Assembly (NCBI GenBank): GCA_002372575.1
Contig: DFHC01000131.1
Location: 258-7,612 of the forward strand
Source: a bacterium UBA3734
GTDB taxonomy: Bacteria > Bacteroidota > Bacteroidia > Bacteroidales > Bacteroidaceae
Length of the DNA: 7,355 bases
Direction: 5' to 3'
In this document: in pieces, positions 1 to 6,020 of the stretch
How the letters are laid out: every line of letters begins with the position of its first letter
Position numbering within the stretch: the stretch's first letter is position 1
The notes under the pieces: model-generated
The model's database searches: none
The model's input: only the letters and a program-made list of their open reading frames with translations
What the model was told of the DNA's origin: nothing
Made by a program: the position numbers and the translations under genes

Positions 1-1761
1 CATCGTCAGGTCGTCGCTCTGCTCAGCCTCGTCCACGAAGGTGTGGACGGCCTCTGTCATGTTGTTGATGAGCATTTCCGTCGTACACTCTTTCTTGATA
101 TACAGCTCGCGAGCCGTGTCGAGGACGCGCTGCTTGCCGAACTGCTCGTGGTCGATGGCCTCAGCCTCAGTCAGGCCGTCGGTGTAGAGGAAGATGCATG
201 TCTGCGGCAGGATAAACGTGTCTTGCCCCGTGAATTTCCAGTCGGTCATAATGCCGATAGGGATATTTGAATCAATGGGGAGCGAACCCATGCCGTCGCC
301 TACGAGCAGCGGGGCTTCATGGCCGGCGTTGCTGTAGTGAAGACGACCTGTCGGCAGGTCAAGCACGCCCACGAAGAGCGTCACGAACATATTTGTCTGG
401 TTCATGTCGGCCATCGAGTCGTTCATCAGGGTGAGGATGCGGCTTGGAGATGCCTCGTGGGCCGAGACGGTGCGGAACAGACTGCGCGTCACGGCCATCA
501 CGAGCGATGCCGGAACGCCTTTTCCCGAGACGTCGCCGATGCAGAAGAAGAGTTTTTCGTCGCGAATGTAGAAGTCGTAGAGGTCACCACCCACTTCCTT
601 CGCAGGCACGAGCGTGGCAAAGATTTCCACGTCGTCGCGCTCGGGATAAGGTGGGAAAATCTTCGGCAACATTCCCATCTGAATGGCACTGGCAATGTGC
701 AACTCGCTGCCAATGCGCTCTTTCTCGGCATTGACTTCCTGAAGTCGTTTGTAGCCGCGCACGGTGCGGAAGAGGATATACGTCAGCAGAGCCAATCCGA
801 CCAACATCAGCAGGAACAGGTTGATAGAAACCCTGCGCAGACCGCCATAGACGTCGCTATCGCTGCATACGACGACCATCGACCATCCCGTGCCGCCCTC
901 CACTGGCGAGTAGAAGACGTAGTCCTTCTCGCCCTGTTCGTTGATGACACTGGCCTGGCCACTGTTTCCTGACAAAATCTGCCGGTTGATGTAGTTCACC
1001 GTAGTGTCTTCAACTCTCTTATTGATATCCTGGATGTTGGAGTTCAAGACCAGGCTTTCCACAGGACAGGCCATAATCTGGCCTGCGCGAGAAATCAGCA
1101 GGTTATAGGACGAGGGATAGATGGGATTCGTGTTGATGACGCCGCTCAGCCAGTCGAGCGACACGTCGGCTGTGAAAATGCCCACCGTGCGGCCCTCGGC
1201 ATCGTGGATGGGCATTGAGTAGGTTGACATCATCATCTCGCCGCCGCCCTCGTCGTAGTACGGCTCGCTCCAACGCGGACGGTCGTTCTGGAACGGCACG
1301 GTGTACCATTCCATCCGGTGATAATCGTAGCTGTCGGTGCCAAGTTGCTTGCTGCGGATGGTACCGTCGGCGGTCTTGTATGAGTATGGCGAAAATTGCC
1401 TGCCTTTTTGGGGATAGTAGTTCGGTTCAAAGGCCACGGCGCTGCCCACGATGATATCGTTGCAAGCGAGCATTTTGCGCGTCACGGCGTACATCGTGTC
1501 AGGCCGATTGAGGCTCAACTCCACAATCCACGCCATATTCTGGACTGCCACCTCGACAGCGTTCATCACATTGTTGATTTTCAGGTTGCGAACCGCCAAC
1601 TCGCCCTCAGCACGCTGCTGCACACCCTCGCGAATGCCTTCACGGGCGTAGAAATACTGCACCAGCGATGTGGTCTCAATCAGCACCGCAGCTGTGAAGA
1701 TGATAATCAGCGTCGATTTCGTCTGGAACGATTTGCGCCATTTGTCGAGCATTTTATTCAT
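1..1761 (-). CDS. Membrane-bound SpoIIE/RsbU-type PP2C serine phosphatase with Cache-like sensor domain (3' end outside window)
   Basis: Reading the minus strand from ATG at 1761 gives 587 open codons up to the window edge. Residues about 16-35 form a first membrane segment. Residues 36-309 form an extracytoplasmic region resembling dCache, with a W-Y...W-S-E-P-Y-Y-D stretch at about 151-170 and T-Y-S-M-P at 180-184. A second membrane segment spans about 311-331. After a short helical linker (ERIGSELHIASAIQMGMLPK, 348-367) comes a PP2C/SpoIIE catalytic domain. It has EVGGDLYD (389-396), GDVSGKGVPA (409-418), TDGLTEA (527-533) and SDDLTM (582-587), which carry the metal-binding aspartates of the family. 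Such proteins dephosphorylate serine on STAS-type anti-anti-sigma-like partners; no partner gene is visible here. No separate HAMP domain is evident between the second membrane segment and the catalytic domain. ATG at 1752 (Met4) is an alternative start. The family assignment is firm; ligand and target are unknown. Confidence 0.93.
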   Translation of the reverse strand, partial: MNKMLDKWRKSFQTKSTLIIIFTAAVLIETTSLVQYFYAREGIREGVQQRAEGELAVRNLKINNVMNAVEVAVQNMAWIVELSLNRPDTMYAVTRKMLACNDIIVGSAVAFEPNYYPQKGRQFSPYSYKTADGTIRSKQLGTDSYDYHRMEWYTVPFQNDRPRWSEPYYDEGGGEMMMSTYSMPIHDAEGRTVGIFTADVSLDWLSGVINTNPIYPSSYNLLISRAGQIMACPVESLVLNSNIQDINKRVEDTTVNYINRQILSGNSGQASVINEQGEKDYVFYSPVEGGTGWSMVVVCSDSDVYGGLRRVSINLFLLMLVGLALLTYILFRTVRGYKRLQEVNAEKERIGSELHIASAIQMGMLPKIFPPYPERDDVEIFATLVPAKEVGGDLYDFYIRDEKLFFCIGDVSGKGVPASLVMAVTRSLFRTVSAHEASPSRILTLMNDSMADMNQTNMFVTLFVGVLDLPTGRLHYSNAGHEAPLLVGDGMGSLPIDSNIPIGIMTDWKFTGQDTFILPQTCIFLYTDGLTEAEAIDHEQFGKQRVLDTARELYIKKECTTEMLINNMTEAVHTFVDEAEQSDDLTM

Positions 1762-1792
1762 GGACGAAAGGATATTTTTGGGTTATTTGCGG

Positions 1793-1800
1793 CAAAGGTA
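1793..1800 (-). promoter_or_regulatory. Bacteroidota -7 promoter box for the phosphatase gene
   Basis: The minus strand reads TACCTTTG, an exact match to the TAnnTTTG -7 consensus of the Bacteroidota housekeeping sigma factor. It lies 31 nt before the ATG at 1761. I see no convincing -33 TTG element upstream, only an AT-rich stretch. The flanking sequence TACCTTTGCCGCAAATAA recurs, with a 9-nt insertion, before tpiA. Confidence 0.7.
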
Positions 1801-1844
1801 TATAAAAAATTTGAAAAATATCATCTTATCTCGAATTTTATTTG

Positions 1845-1852
1845 TAATTTTG
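1845..1852 (+). promoter_or_regulatory. Bacteroidota -7 promoter box for the DUF4251/GH25 gene pair
   Basis: The plus strand reads TAATTTTG, matching TAnnTTTG, 14 nt before the first ATG at 1867. Transcription from the usual distance would start at about 1857-1860, leaving a 5' leader of only about 10 nt. The box sits about 45 nt from the opposing phosphatase promoter, so the two promoters are divergent within a 105-bp intergenic region. No clear -33 element is visible. Confidence 0.6.
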
Positions 1853-1866
1853 CGTGATAAAATCAA

Positions 1867-2382
1867 ATGATGATGCGAAAATTGTATTTTTTGACCGTCG
1901 CAGCGGCATTTTTCGGACTGTCGGCGAGCTTAACGGGGTGTGCCATTTCTGAGGCTGCCAAGGCAGAGAAACAAATCCGACTCGAGCGGACAGCACAGTC
2001 CGTGGAGGACTCGCTCAACGCAAAATCCTTCACCGTGGAAGTCAACTATATCAGTCCGCAACGAATGCAGCCGCGCGCACTGACTGCCGGTTATCGCGTA
2101 ATCGTTAGGGAGGGAAAGGAAATCGACAGCTACCTGCCATTTTTCGGTCAGGTTTTCCGTCCGGAGTTCGGCGAGCAGACAGGGCTGAACTTCAAGGACA
2201 AGATTGTGCATTATCAGTCTGGAATGACCAAAAAAGGGCACTATGTCGTGGAATTGTCGGTTCGGCGGAGTATGGAAACGCTCATTTATCGGTTTGAGAT
2301 CTTCGATAACGGCAGAGTCTCTCTCATGGTGCGCAGCGACAATCGTGACACCATGGACTACACGGGAGAATTAGTGATTTGA
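1867..2382 (+). CDS. DUF4251 family lipoprotein
   Basis: This 171-residue protein has an N-terminal signal sequence with a hydrophobic core (about 6-22) and a lipobox LTGC ending at Cys25, so it should be lipidated after signal peptidase II cleavage. The residues after Cys25 (AISEAAK) are not an acidic cluster of the kind that exports Bacteroidota lipoproteins to the cell surface, so a periplasm-facing location is more likely (inference). The body matches the DUF4251 family as I recall it: FTVEVNYISPQRMQPRAL, then SYLPFFGQVF, GLNFKDKIVHYQ, and a C-terminal FEIFDNGRVSLMV and TGELVI. The family is predicted to be a small beta-rich domain and has no established biochemical role. Three consecutive ATG codons (1867, 1870, 1873) leave the exact start uncertain; 1873 (MRKLYFL) is also plausible. 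It is followed by the GH25 gene after one base, so the two are very probably cotranscribed. Confidence 0.9.
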   Translation: MMMRKLYFLTVAAAFFGLSASLTGCAISEAAKAEKQIRLERTAQSVEDSLNAKSFTVEVNYISPQRMQPRALTAGYRVIVREGKEIDSYLPFFGQVFRPEFGEQTGLNFKDKIVHYQSGMTKKGHYVVELSVRRSMETLIYRFEIFDNGRVSLMVRSDNRDTMDYTGELVI

Positions 2383-2383
2383 A

Positions 2384-3136
2384 ATGAAGTGGGAGAATAC
2401 CATAAACGGACTCATGGCAGTGGTAGAGGCACTGTTTGTTGTGTTCATCATCTATCAGGTGGTGTGGCAGGAGCGCCCGCCAGCCGAAGACCCATGGGCC
2501 AGCGAGCAGGGATTCATCCAGAATGCGTCGGCACTGCCCTACAACGGCATGGACATCTCACAAGAGCAAGGCTACGTTGATTGGCAGTCGGTGGCGATGG
2601 ACCACCTGATTGATTTCGTCTATCTGAAGGCCACGGAGGGAGATTCTCACGTGGACTCTCGCTATATGGCCAATGTTCGCGCAGCCTATAATTTCGGATT
2701 TCTCGTAGGTTCTTTCCATCGCCTCACGGCAGAATCCAGCATCGTGAACCAGTTTTTCAATTTCAACAAAAACGTGGATCACGGTGCGCAGCAATTGCTT
2801 CCGATGGTGGAAATCGACGAGCGCAGCACCAAAGGCTGGACTCAGCAGCAGATTCAAGACAGTTTGGCGTTGTTTACCTGGTTGGTAAACGATTTCTACG
2901 GCAGCTTCCCCATCATCAAGACGTCGCAAGAATTCTATGAAAAACGACTTTATCCACGTTTCGAAGATATGCCGCTTTTCATCATGGACGCAAGCGAAAG
3001 CCAGCCTGAGGTGAACTCAAAGTTCTTCTACATGTGGCGAAGAACCAGAGAGGGCGACATTCCGGGGATTATTTTCGATGTCAATTTAGACTCGTTCACC
3101 TTCGGAACTTCGCTAAACGACATTTTCCTTATTTAA
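2384..3136 (+). CDS. Membrane-anchored GH25 family (lysozyme-like) protein with altered catalytic motif
   Basis: This 250-residue protein has an N-terminal membrane segment at about 8-28 without an obvious cleavage site, so it is likely held in the inner membrane with a periplasmic domain. Residues 55-240 resemble glycoside hydrolase family 25 (N-acetylmuramidases): GMDISQEQG with Asp57, DFVYLKATEG (77-86), a helix ending in GFLVGSFHRLT (105-115), PIIKTSQEFYEKRL (176-189), PLFIMDA (197-203) and a C-terminal IPGIIFDVNLDSF. Canonical members carry D-x-E after P-x-x; here the matching place reads PMVEID, giving Glu143 and Asp145 in reversed order. The usual W-Q-Y near the C terminus reads M-W-R-R, and V-D-L-N reads V-N-L-D. 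It may therefore be a divergent active muramidase or a peptidoglycan-binding pseudoenzyme. The start at 2384 comes one base after the DUF4251 stop. The 3' end overlaps the convergent exoA gene by 8 bp. Confidence 0.88.
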   Translation: MKWENTINGLMAVVEALFVVFIIYQVVWQERPPAEDPWASEQGFIQNASALPYNGMDISQEQGYVDWQSVAMDHLIDFVYLKATEGDSHVDSRYMANVRAAYNFGFLVGSFHRLTAESSIVNQFFNFNKNVDHGAQQLLPMVEIDERSTKGWTQQQIQDSLALFTWLVNDFYGSFPIIKTSQEFYEKRLYPRFEDMPLFIMDASESQPEVNSKFFYMWRRTREGDIPGIIFDVNLDSFTFGTSLNDIFLI

Positions 3137-3881
3137 GTTCGAGTTCCACGGGGCAGTGGTCGCTGCCGAGGATGTCGGTGTGGATTTTCGCATCGGCGAT
3201 GCGGTCGCGCAGGCGGTCGGACACGATGAAATAGTCGATGCGCCAGCCCACGTTCTTCGCGCGAGCCTGTGCACGGTACGACCACCACGAATACCTCACT
3301 TCTTCGGGATATTTAAAGCGGAACGTGTCCGTGAAACCACTACCGAGCAGCTGCGTCATTTTCCCGCGCTCCTCGTCGGTGAAACCGGCGTTTTGGTGGT
3401 TGGTTTTCGGATTCTTCAGGTCGATTTCCTCGTGCGCCACGTTCAAATCGCCGCAGAGAATGACGGGCTTCTTTTCGTCGAGCCGCATCAGATAGGCGCG
3501 GAAATCGTCTTCCCACGTCATGCGGTAGTCGAGGCGCTTCAAACCGTCTTGCGAGTTCGGAGTATAGCAGCAAACAAGGTAAAAGTTGGCCATTTCGAGC
3601 GTGATGACGCGGCCTTCGTGGTCGTGTGCGTCGATACCGATGCCGTAAGCAACGGAGAGCGGTGTGTGGCGCGTGTAGATGGCAGTTCCGGAGTAGCCTT
3701 TCTTGTCGGCGTAGTACCAGTACGACTGGAAGCCAAGAAACTGCAAATCGAGCTGTCCGGCCTGCATTTTCGTTTCCTGCAGACAGAAGAAATCGGCATC
3801 CAATTGTTCGAAAATGTCGGCAAATCCCTTTCCGACACAGGCGCGCAGGCCGTTTACGTTCCAAGAAACTAATCTAATCAT
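3129..3881 (-). CDS. exoA: Exodeoxyribonuclease III / AP endonuclease (ExoA/Xth family)
   Basis: This 250-residue protein has the usual length for the family and covers the whole endonuclease/exonuclease/phosphatase fold. The enzyme cleaves the DNA backbone 5' to abasic sites and removes nucleotides from 3' ends in base excision repair; it acts in the cytoplasm with Mg2+. Visible motifs are SWNVNGLRA (6-14), LQETK with the metal-binding Glu36, YTPN with Tyr106, CGDLNVAH (143-150) with Asp145 and Asn147, YSWWSYR (197-203), WRIDYFIVS with Asp216, and GSDHCPV with the Asp241-His242 pair. The NVNGLRA and WWSYR forms resemble the ExoA/APE1-like branch. It is the last gene of the minus-strand run, 30 nt after the folE stop; that spacer holds a tandem 11-bp repeat ending in AAAGG just before the ATG. 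Its last 8 bp overlap the end of the convergent GH25 gene. All key residues are present. Confidence 0.97.
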   Translation of the reverse strand: MIRLVSWNVNGLRACVGKGFADIFEQLDADFFCLQETKMQAGQLDLQFLGFQSYWYYADKKGYSGTAIYTRHTPLSVAYGIGIDAHDHEGRVITLEMANFYLVCCYTPNSQDGLKRLDYRMTWEDDFRAYLMRLDEKKPVILCGDLNVAHEEIDLKNPKTNHQNAGFTDEERGKMTQLLGSGFTDTFRFKYPEEVRYSWWSYRAQARAKNVGWRIDYFIVSDRLRDRIADAKIHTDILGSDHCPVELELK

Positions 3882-3889
3882 ATTCCTTT

Positions 3890-3911
3890 CACTCCCCTTT
3901 CACTCCCCTTT
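3890..3911. repeat. Tandem 11-bp repeat between folE and exoA
   Basis: Two perfect copies of CACTCCCCTTT (plus strand; AAAGGGGAGTG on the coding strand) lie at 3890-3900 and 3901-3911, with a partial third unit (TTCCTTT) at 3883-3889. The array fills nearly the whole 30-nt spacer, abutting the folE stop on one side and the exoA ATG on the other. The purine-rich units may serve as ribosome binding sites for exoA (inference). Confidence 0.85.
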
Positions 3912-4490
3912 TTATCTCAAAAGATTCATGAATTCTTCCCGCGTTTTCGCCTGATTGAAGGCTCCGCTGAAATCGCTCGTGGTGGTAATGGCATTCTGTT
4001 TCTCCACGCCGCGCATCTGCATGCACATGTGCTTCGCCTCGATGACCACCATCACGCCGAGCGGCTTGAGCGTCTGCTGGATGCAGTCTTTGATTTGCTG
4101 CGTGAGGCGTTCTTGCACTTGCAGGCGATGGCTGTAGATATCGACTACGCGGGCAATTTTCGACAGGCCCGTGATATGGCCGTTGGGGATGTAGGCCACG
4201 TGTGCCTTGCCGTAGAAGGGCAGCATGTGGTGTTCGCATAGCGAAAACACGTCGATGTCTTTCACGATGACCATCTGGTTGTATTTCTCGGCGAAAAGTG
4301 CGGCGGTGAGCACCTCGTGCGGGTCCTCGGAGTAGCCTCGCGTGAGCACGTGCATGGCTTTGGCCATGCGCATGGGGGTTTTCTGCAGTCCCTCGCGCGT
4401 GGGGTCTTCACCCAGAAGCTGAATGGCCGCACGATAGTGGGCGGCGAGCTCATCGACTCCCTCGCGGACGTAAATATCTGTTTCTAACAT
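3912..4490 (-). CDS. folE: GTP cyclohydrolase I (type I, FolE)
   Basis: This 192-residue enzyme converts GTP to 7,8-dihydroneopterin triphosphate, the first step of folate and related pterin synthesis (and of queuosine precursors in many bacteria). The diagnostic motifs are all present: [20 protein letters not shown] (83-102) with zinc ligands Cys85 and His88 and catalytic His87; [20 protein letters not shown] (108-127); and [11 protein letters not shown] (151-161) with His154 and the third zinc ligand Cys156. Length fits the short bacterial form. The reading frame stays open back to 4724, but that upstream part lies inside the SPOR gene in another frame and does not resemble FolE; ATG at 4490 is right because [15 protein letters not shown] starts the conserved helix. 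The ATG follows the SPOR gene's TAG by one base, so the two genes are probably translationally coupled. Confidence 0.98.
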   Translation of the reverse strand: MLETDIYVREGVDELAAHYRAAIQLLGEDPTREGLQKTPMRMAKAMHVLTRGYSEDPHEVLTAALFAEKYNQMVIVKDIDVFSLCEHHMLPFYGKAHVAYIPNGHITGLSKIARVVDIYSHRLQVQERLTQQIKDCIQQTLKPLGVMVVIEAKHMCMQMRGVEKQNAITTTSDFSGAFNQAKTREEFMNLLR

Positions 4491-4491
4491 A

Positions 4492-5136
4492 CTAGTATTG
4501 TACCGTAATCTTACCCTTGACGACCACTGCCTGACGATAGCCCAAATTCCTGATATTCCGGAGCATTCGGTTGGCCTCTTCCTGCGTGCGATAGTTACCG
4601 ACGCGACAAATCCAGCGCGGCGAATAGAAATGCACATAGACGGGTTCCGAGGGATAGGCTCGCTTGATTTTGTCGCGTGCAGCCTCGGCCTTGCGCTTGT
4701 CCTCGCGCGTGTTGCCGCCAGCAAAGGCCTGCACGCGGAAGCCAGTCACCTTATAGCTGTTACGCATCACCTTTTTGCTCATGTCCACCTCGGGTTCGGC
4801 TGATCCCTCGGCGTCGATTTTGGGCATGTCAGGTTTCAGCGCAACGCGCTCTTTAGGCTCCTCTTTCGACTCTTCCTTAGTGTTTTTTTCGTCGGCGGTT
4901 GTCGTGGTGGGCTGTGTAGTCGTAGTGGTGGGCTTGGGGGTGGGCCGTGTGGTCGTAATCGCTCCGTTCACAAGATTGTCGATGTCCTTGCTCTGATGCA
5001 CCGACACGACTCCCAGCCCCTGCTTCTTCTGTTGCAAGTGCTCCAGATAGCTCTGGGCCGACAAAGGCAAAAAGGTAAAGAGGTAAAGAGGCAAAACGCT
5101 CAATACCCGTTTGATGATTTGATGTCTTTTCTCCAT
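4492..5136 (-). CDS. Secreted SPOR-domain protein
   Basis: This 214-residue protein starts with a signal peptide (hydrophobic about 11-25, likely cleavage after LSA, residue 27), so it is exported to the periplasm. A short conserved-looking segment ([19 protein letters not shown], 40-58) precedes a Thr/Pro-rich stretch (61-80) and a charged Glu/Lys-rich linker (81-122), both probably unstructured. Residues about 131-213 form a SPOR domain: FRVQAFAGG, a helix with [43 protein letters not shown], and a final strand [13 protein letters not shown] domains bind peptidoglycan glycan strands stripped of peptides, typically where cell-wall amidases act during division. No enzymatic domain is visible. 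The gene lies between tpiA (29-nt spacer) and folE (1-nt spacer). The signal-peptide codons contain a tandem 8-bp repeat. Confidence 0.95.
   Translation of the reverse strand: MEKRHQIIKRVLSVLPLYLFTFLPLSAQSYLEHLQQKKQGLGVVSVHQSKDIDNLVNGAITTTRPTPKPTTTTTQPTTTTADEKNTKEESKEEPKERVALKPDMPKIDAEGSAEPEVDMSKKVMRNSYKVTGFRVQAFAGGNTREDKRKAEAARDKIKRAYPSEPVYVHFYSPRWICRVGNYRTQEEANRMLRNIRNLGYRQAVVVKGKITVQY
4897..4956 (-). repeat. Low-complexity Thr/Pro-rich coding stretch in the SPOR gene
   Basis: Codons 61-80 encode almost only Thr and Pro ([10 protein letters not shown], then [10 protein letters not shown]). On the plus strand the DNA is a GT-rich run with recurring GTGGTGGG-like pieces. It is a probable flexible spacer that lets the SPOR domain reach the peptidoglycan, and a likely site of length variation between strains (inference). 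Confidence 0.7.
5065..5096. repeat. Imperfect tandem 8-bp repeat inside the SPOR signal-peptide coding region
   Basis: Four contiguous octamers on the plus strand read AGGCAAAA, AGGTAAAG, AGGTAAAG and AGGCAAAA (5065-5072, 5073-5080, 5081-5088, 5089-5096). The two central units are identical. On the coding strand they encode the hydrophobic core [10 protein letters not shown] of the signal peptide. The unit is not a multiple of three, so loss or gain of one copy would shift the frame. Confidence 0.85.
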
Positions 5137-5175
5137 AACTCTTTAACTTTTTATCCCTTTAACTTTTAACCCTTT
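5137..5175. repeat. Degenerate TAAAGGG-type repeats in the tpiA-SPOR spacer
   Basis: On the coding (minus) strand the end of tpiA and the 29-nt spacer read as successive 7-8-nt units: TAAAGGGT, TAAAAGT, TAAAGGGA, TAAAAAGT, TAAAGAGT, followed at once by the ATG of the SPOR gene. The array includes the tpiA stop codon. Purine-rich units close to the start may help ribosome binding (inference). Confidence 0.7.
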
Positions 5176-5936
5176 AGCCCTTTCCAAGCGTCGATAATTC
5201 CTTTGAAATCAGCGGCTTTAAGCGATGCTCCACCGATGAGTCCGCCGTCGATGTCGGGCTTGGCAAACAACTCGGGAGCGTTCGATGCCTTACACGAGCC
5301 ACCGTAGAGAATCGAGGTGTCGTCGGCCACGGCCTGACCGTATTTCTCGGCGATGATGGAGCGGATGTAGGCGTGGATTTCCTCGGCCTGCTCGGCTGTG
5401 GCGGTCTTGCCCGTGCCAATGGCCCAAATGGGTTCGTAGGCGATGATGATTTTGCGGAAATCCTCTTCCGGGAGGTTGAACACGGAGCCTTCCAGCTCGG
5501 CCTTCACCACCTCGTTTTGTTTGCCGGCCTCACGCTCCTCGAGCGACTCACCAATGCAGAAAATCACTTTCAAACCGTTTTTCTGTGCCAGCAGCACCTT
5601 TTCCCTCAGGATTTCGGGCGTTTCCTTGTAATATTCGCGACGCTCGGAGTGGCCCAGAATCACGTACTGCGCACCCGTCGATTTCACCATTTCTGCACTC
5701 ACCTCGCCCGTGAATGCGCCTTTTTCCTTGTCGGCGCAGTTCTCGGCACCCAGTCCGATGACGTTTTGGTCGAGGAAGTCGGCAATCTTTGCCAGATGGA
5801 TGAACGGCGTGCAAATCACCACGTCGCACTGCGGCTTGTCGGCCTTCAGCATGTCGTTGAGTTCCTGCGCCAAGGCGATGCCTTCGGGCAGATTCATGTT
5901 CATTTTCCAGTTACCTGCTACAATCTTTTTTCTCAT
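5166..5936 (-). CDS. tpiA: Triose-phosphate isomerase
   Basis: This 256-residue protein is full length for a bacterial TIM. It interconverts dihydroxyacetone phosphate and glyceraldehyde 3-phosphate in glycolysis and gluconeogenesis, in the cytoplasm, normally as a dimer. The catalytic residues are present: Asn9 and Lys11 in AGNWKMN, His96 in ILGHSERR (93-100), and Glu168 in [14 protein letters not shown] (166-179), which also contains the flexible loop 6. The phosphate-binding YGGSCKASN (211-219) and GGLIGGASL (231-239) close the barrel. It begins at ATG 5936 with an AT-rich leader and no Shine-Dalgarno sequence. A -7 promoter box lies 39 nt upstream in the 68-nt gap after the DoxX-like gene, so tpiA and the genes after it can probably be transcribed independently of the upstream pair. 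Confidence 0.99.
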   Translation of the reverse strand: MRKKIVAGNWKMNMNLPEGIALAQELNDMLKADKPQCDVVICTPFIHLAKIADFLDQNVIGLGAENCADKEKGAFTGEVSAEMVKSTGAQYVILGHSERREYYKETPEILREKVLLAQKNGLKVIFCIGESLEEREAGKQNEVVKAELEGSVFNLPEEDFRKIIIAYEPIWAIGTGKTATAEQAEEIHAYIRSIIAEKYGQAVADDTSILYGGSCKASNAPELFAKPDIDGGLIGGASLKAADFKGIIDAWKGLKG

Positions 5937-5975
5937 GTTTTTTTGAATTTAATGACTTATTTGCGTAAAACGCGG

Positions 5976-5983
5976 CAAAGGTA
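5976..5983 (-). promoter_or_regulatory. Bacteroidota -7 promoter box for tpiA
   Basis: The minus strand reads TACCTTTG, an exact TAnnTTTG match, in the only gap of more than 30 nt in the minus-strand run. An 8-T run (5986-5993) lies just upstream; no clear -33 TTG element is seen. A perfect 11-nt hairpin GCGT-TTT-ACGC (5963-5973) falls at about the expected transcription start. Confidence 0.65.
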
Positions 5984-6000
5984 CGAAAAAAAACGGAAAT

Positions 6001-6020
6001 TTCGTCATTTTTCGTCATTT
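6001..6020. repeat. Direct 10-bp duplication spanning the stop codon of the DoxX-like gene
   Basis: TTCGTCATTT occurs twice back to back (6001-6010 and 6011-6020). On the coding strand the first copy encodes the end of the KNDEK tail, and the second copy, read one base out of register, supplies the TGA stop at 6005-6007. Confidence 0.8.

Noticed and set aside
319..972. 217-codon open frame on the plus strand
   Set aside because: It lies antisense to the catalytic and membrane parts of the SpoIIE phosphatase, resembles no protein family, and such frames are expected opposite G+C-biased codons.
1803..1825. -33 TTG elements for the divergent promoters
   Set aside because: The only TTG (1811-1813) is about 31 nt from the plus-strand -7 box, too far for the usual spacing, and none is well placed on the minus strand.
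3152..3167. Hairpin GGCAG-N6-CTGCC near the convergent gene ends, possible terminator
   Set aside because: The stem is only 5 bp, has no T-run on either side, and lies inside the exoA codons for the conserved SDHCP motif.
3156..3872. 238-codon open frame on the plus strand
   Set aside because: Exact antisense shadow of exoA, whose catalytic motifs are all intact; the plus-strand product shows no recognisable domain.
4491..4724. N-terminal extension of FolE back to 4724
   Set aside because: The extension is the SPOR coding region read in another frame, is rich in Arg and Ser, and does not match FolE; the conserved protein begins at 4490.
5984..6004. T8 run on the minus strand after the DoxX-like gene, possible intrinsic terminator
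   Set aside because: The sequence before it forms only a weak 3-bp stem around an AT palindrome; the T-run is more likely part of the tpiA promoter upstream region.
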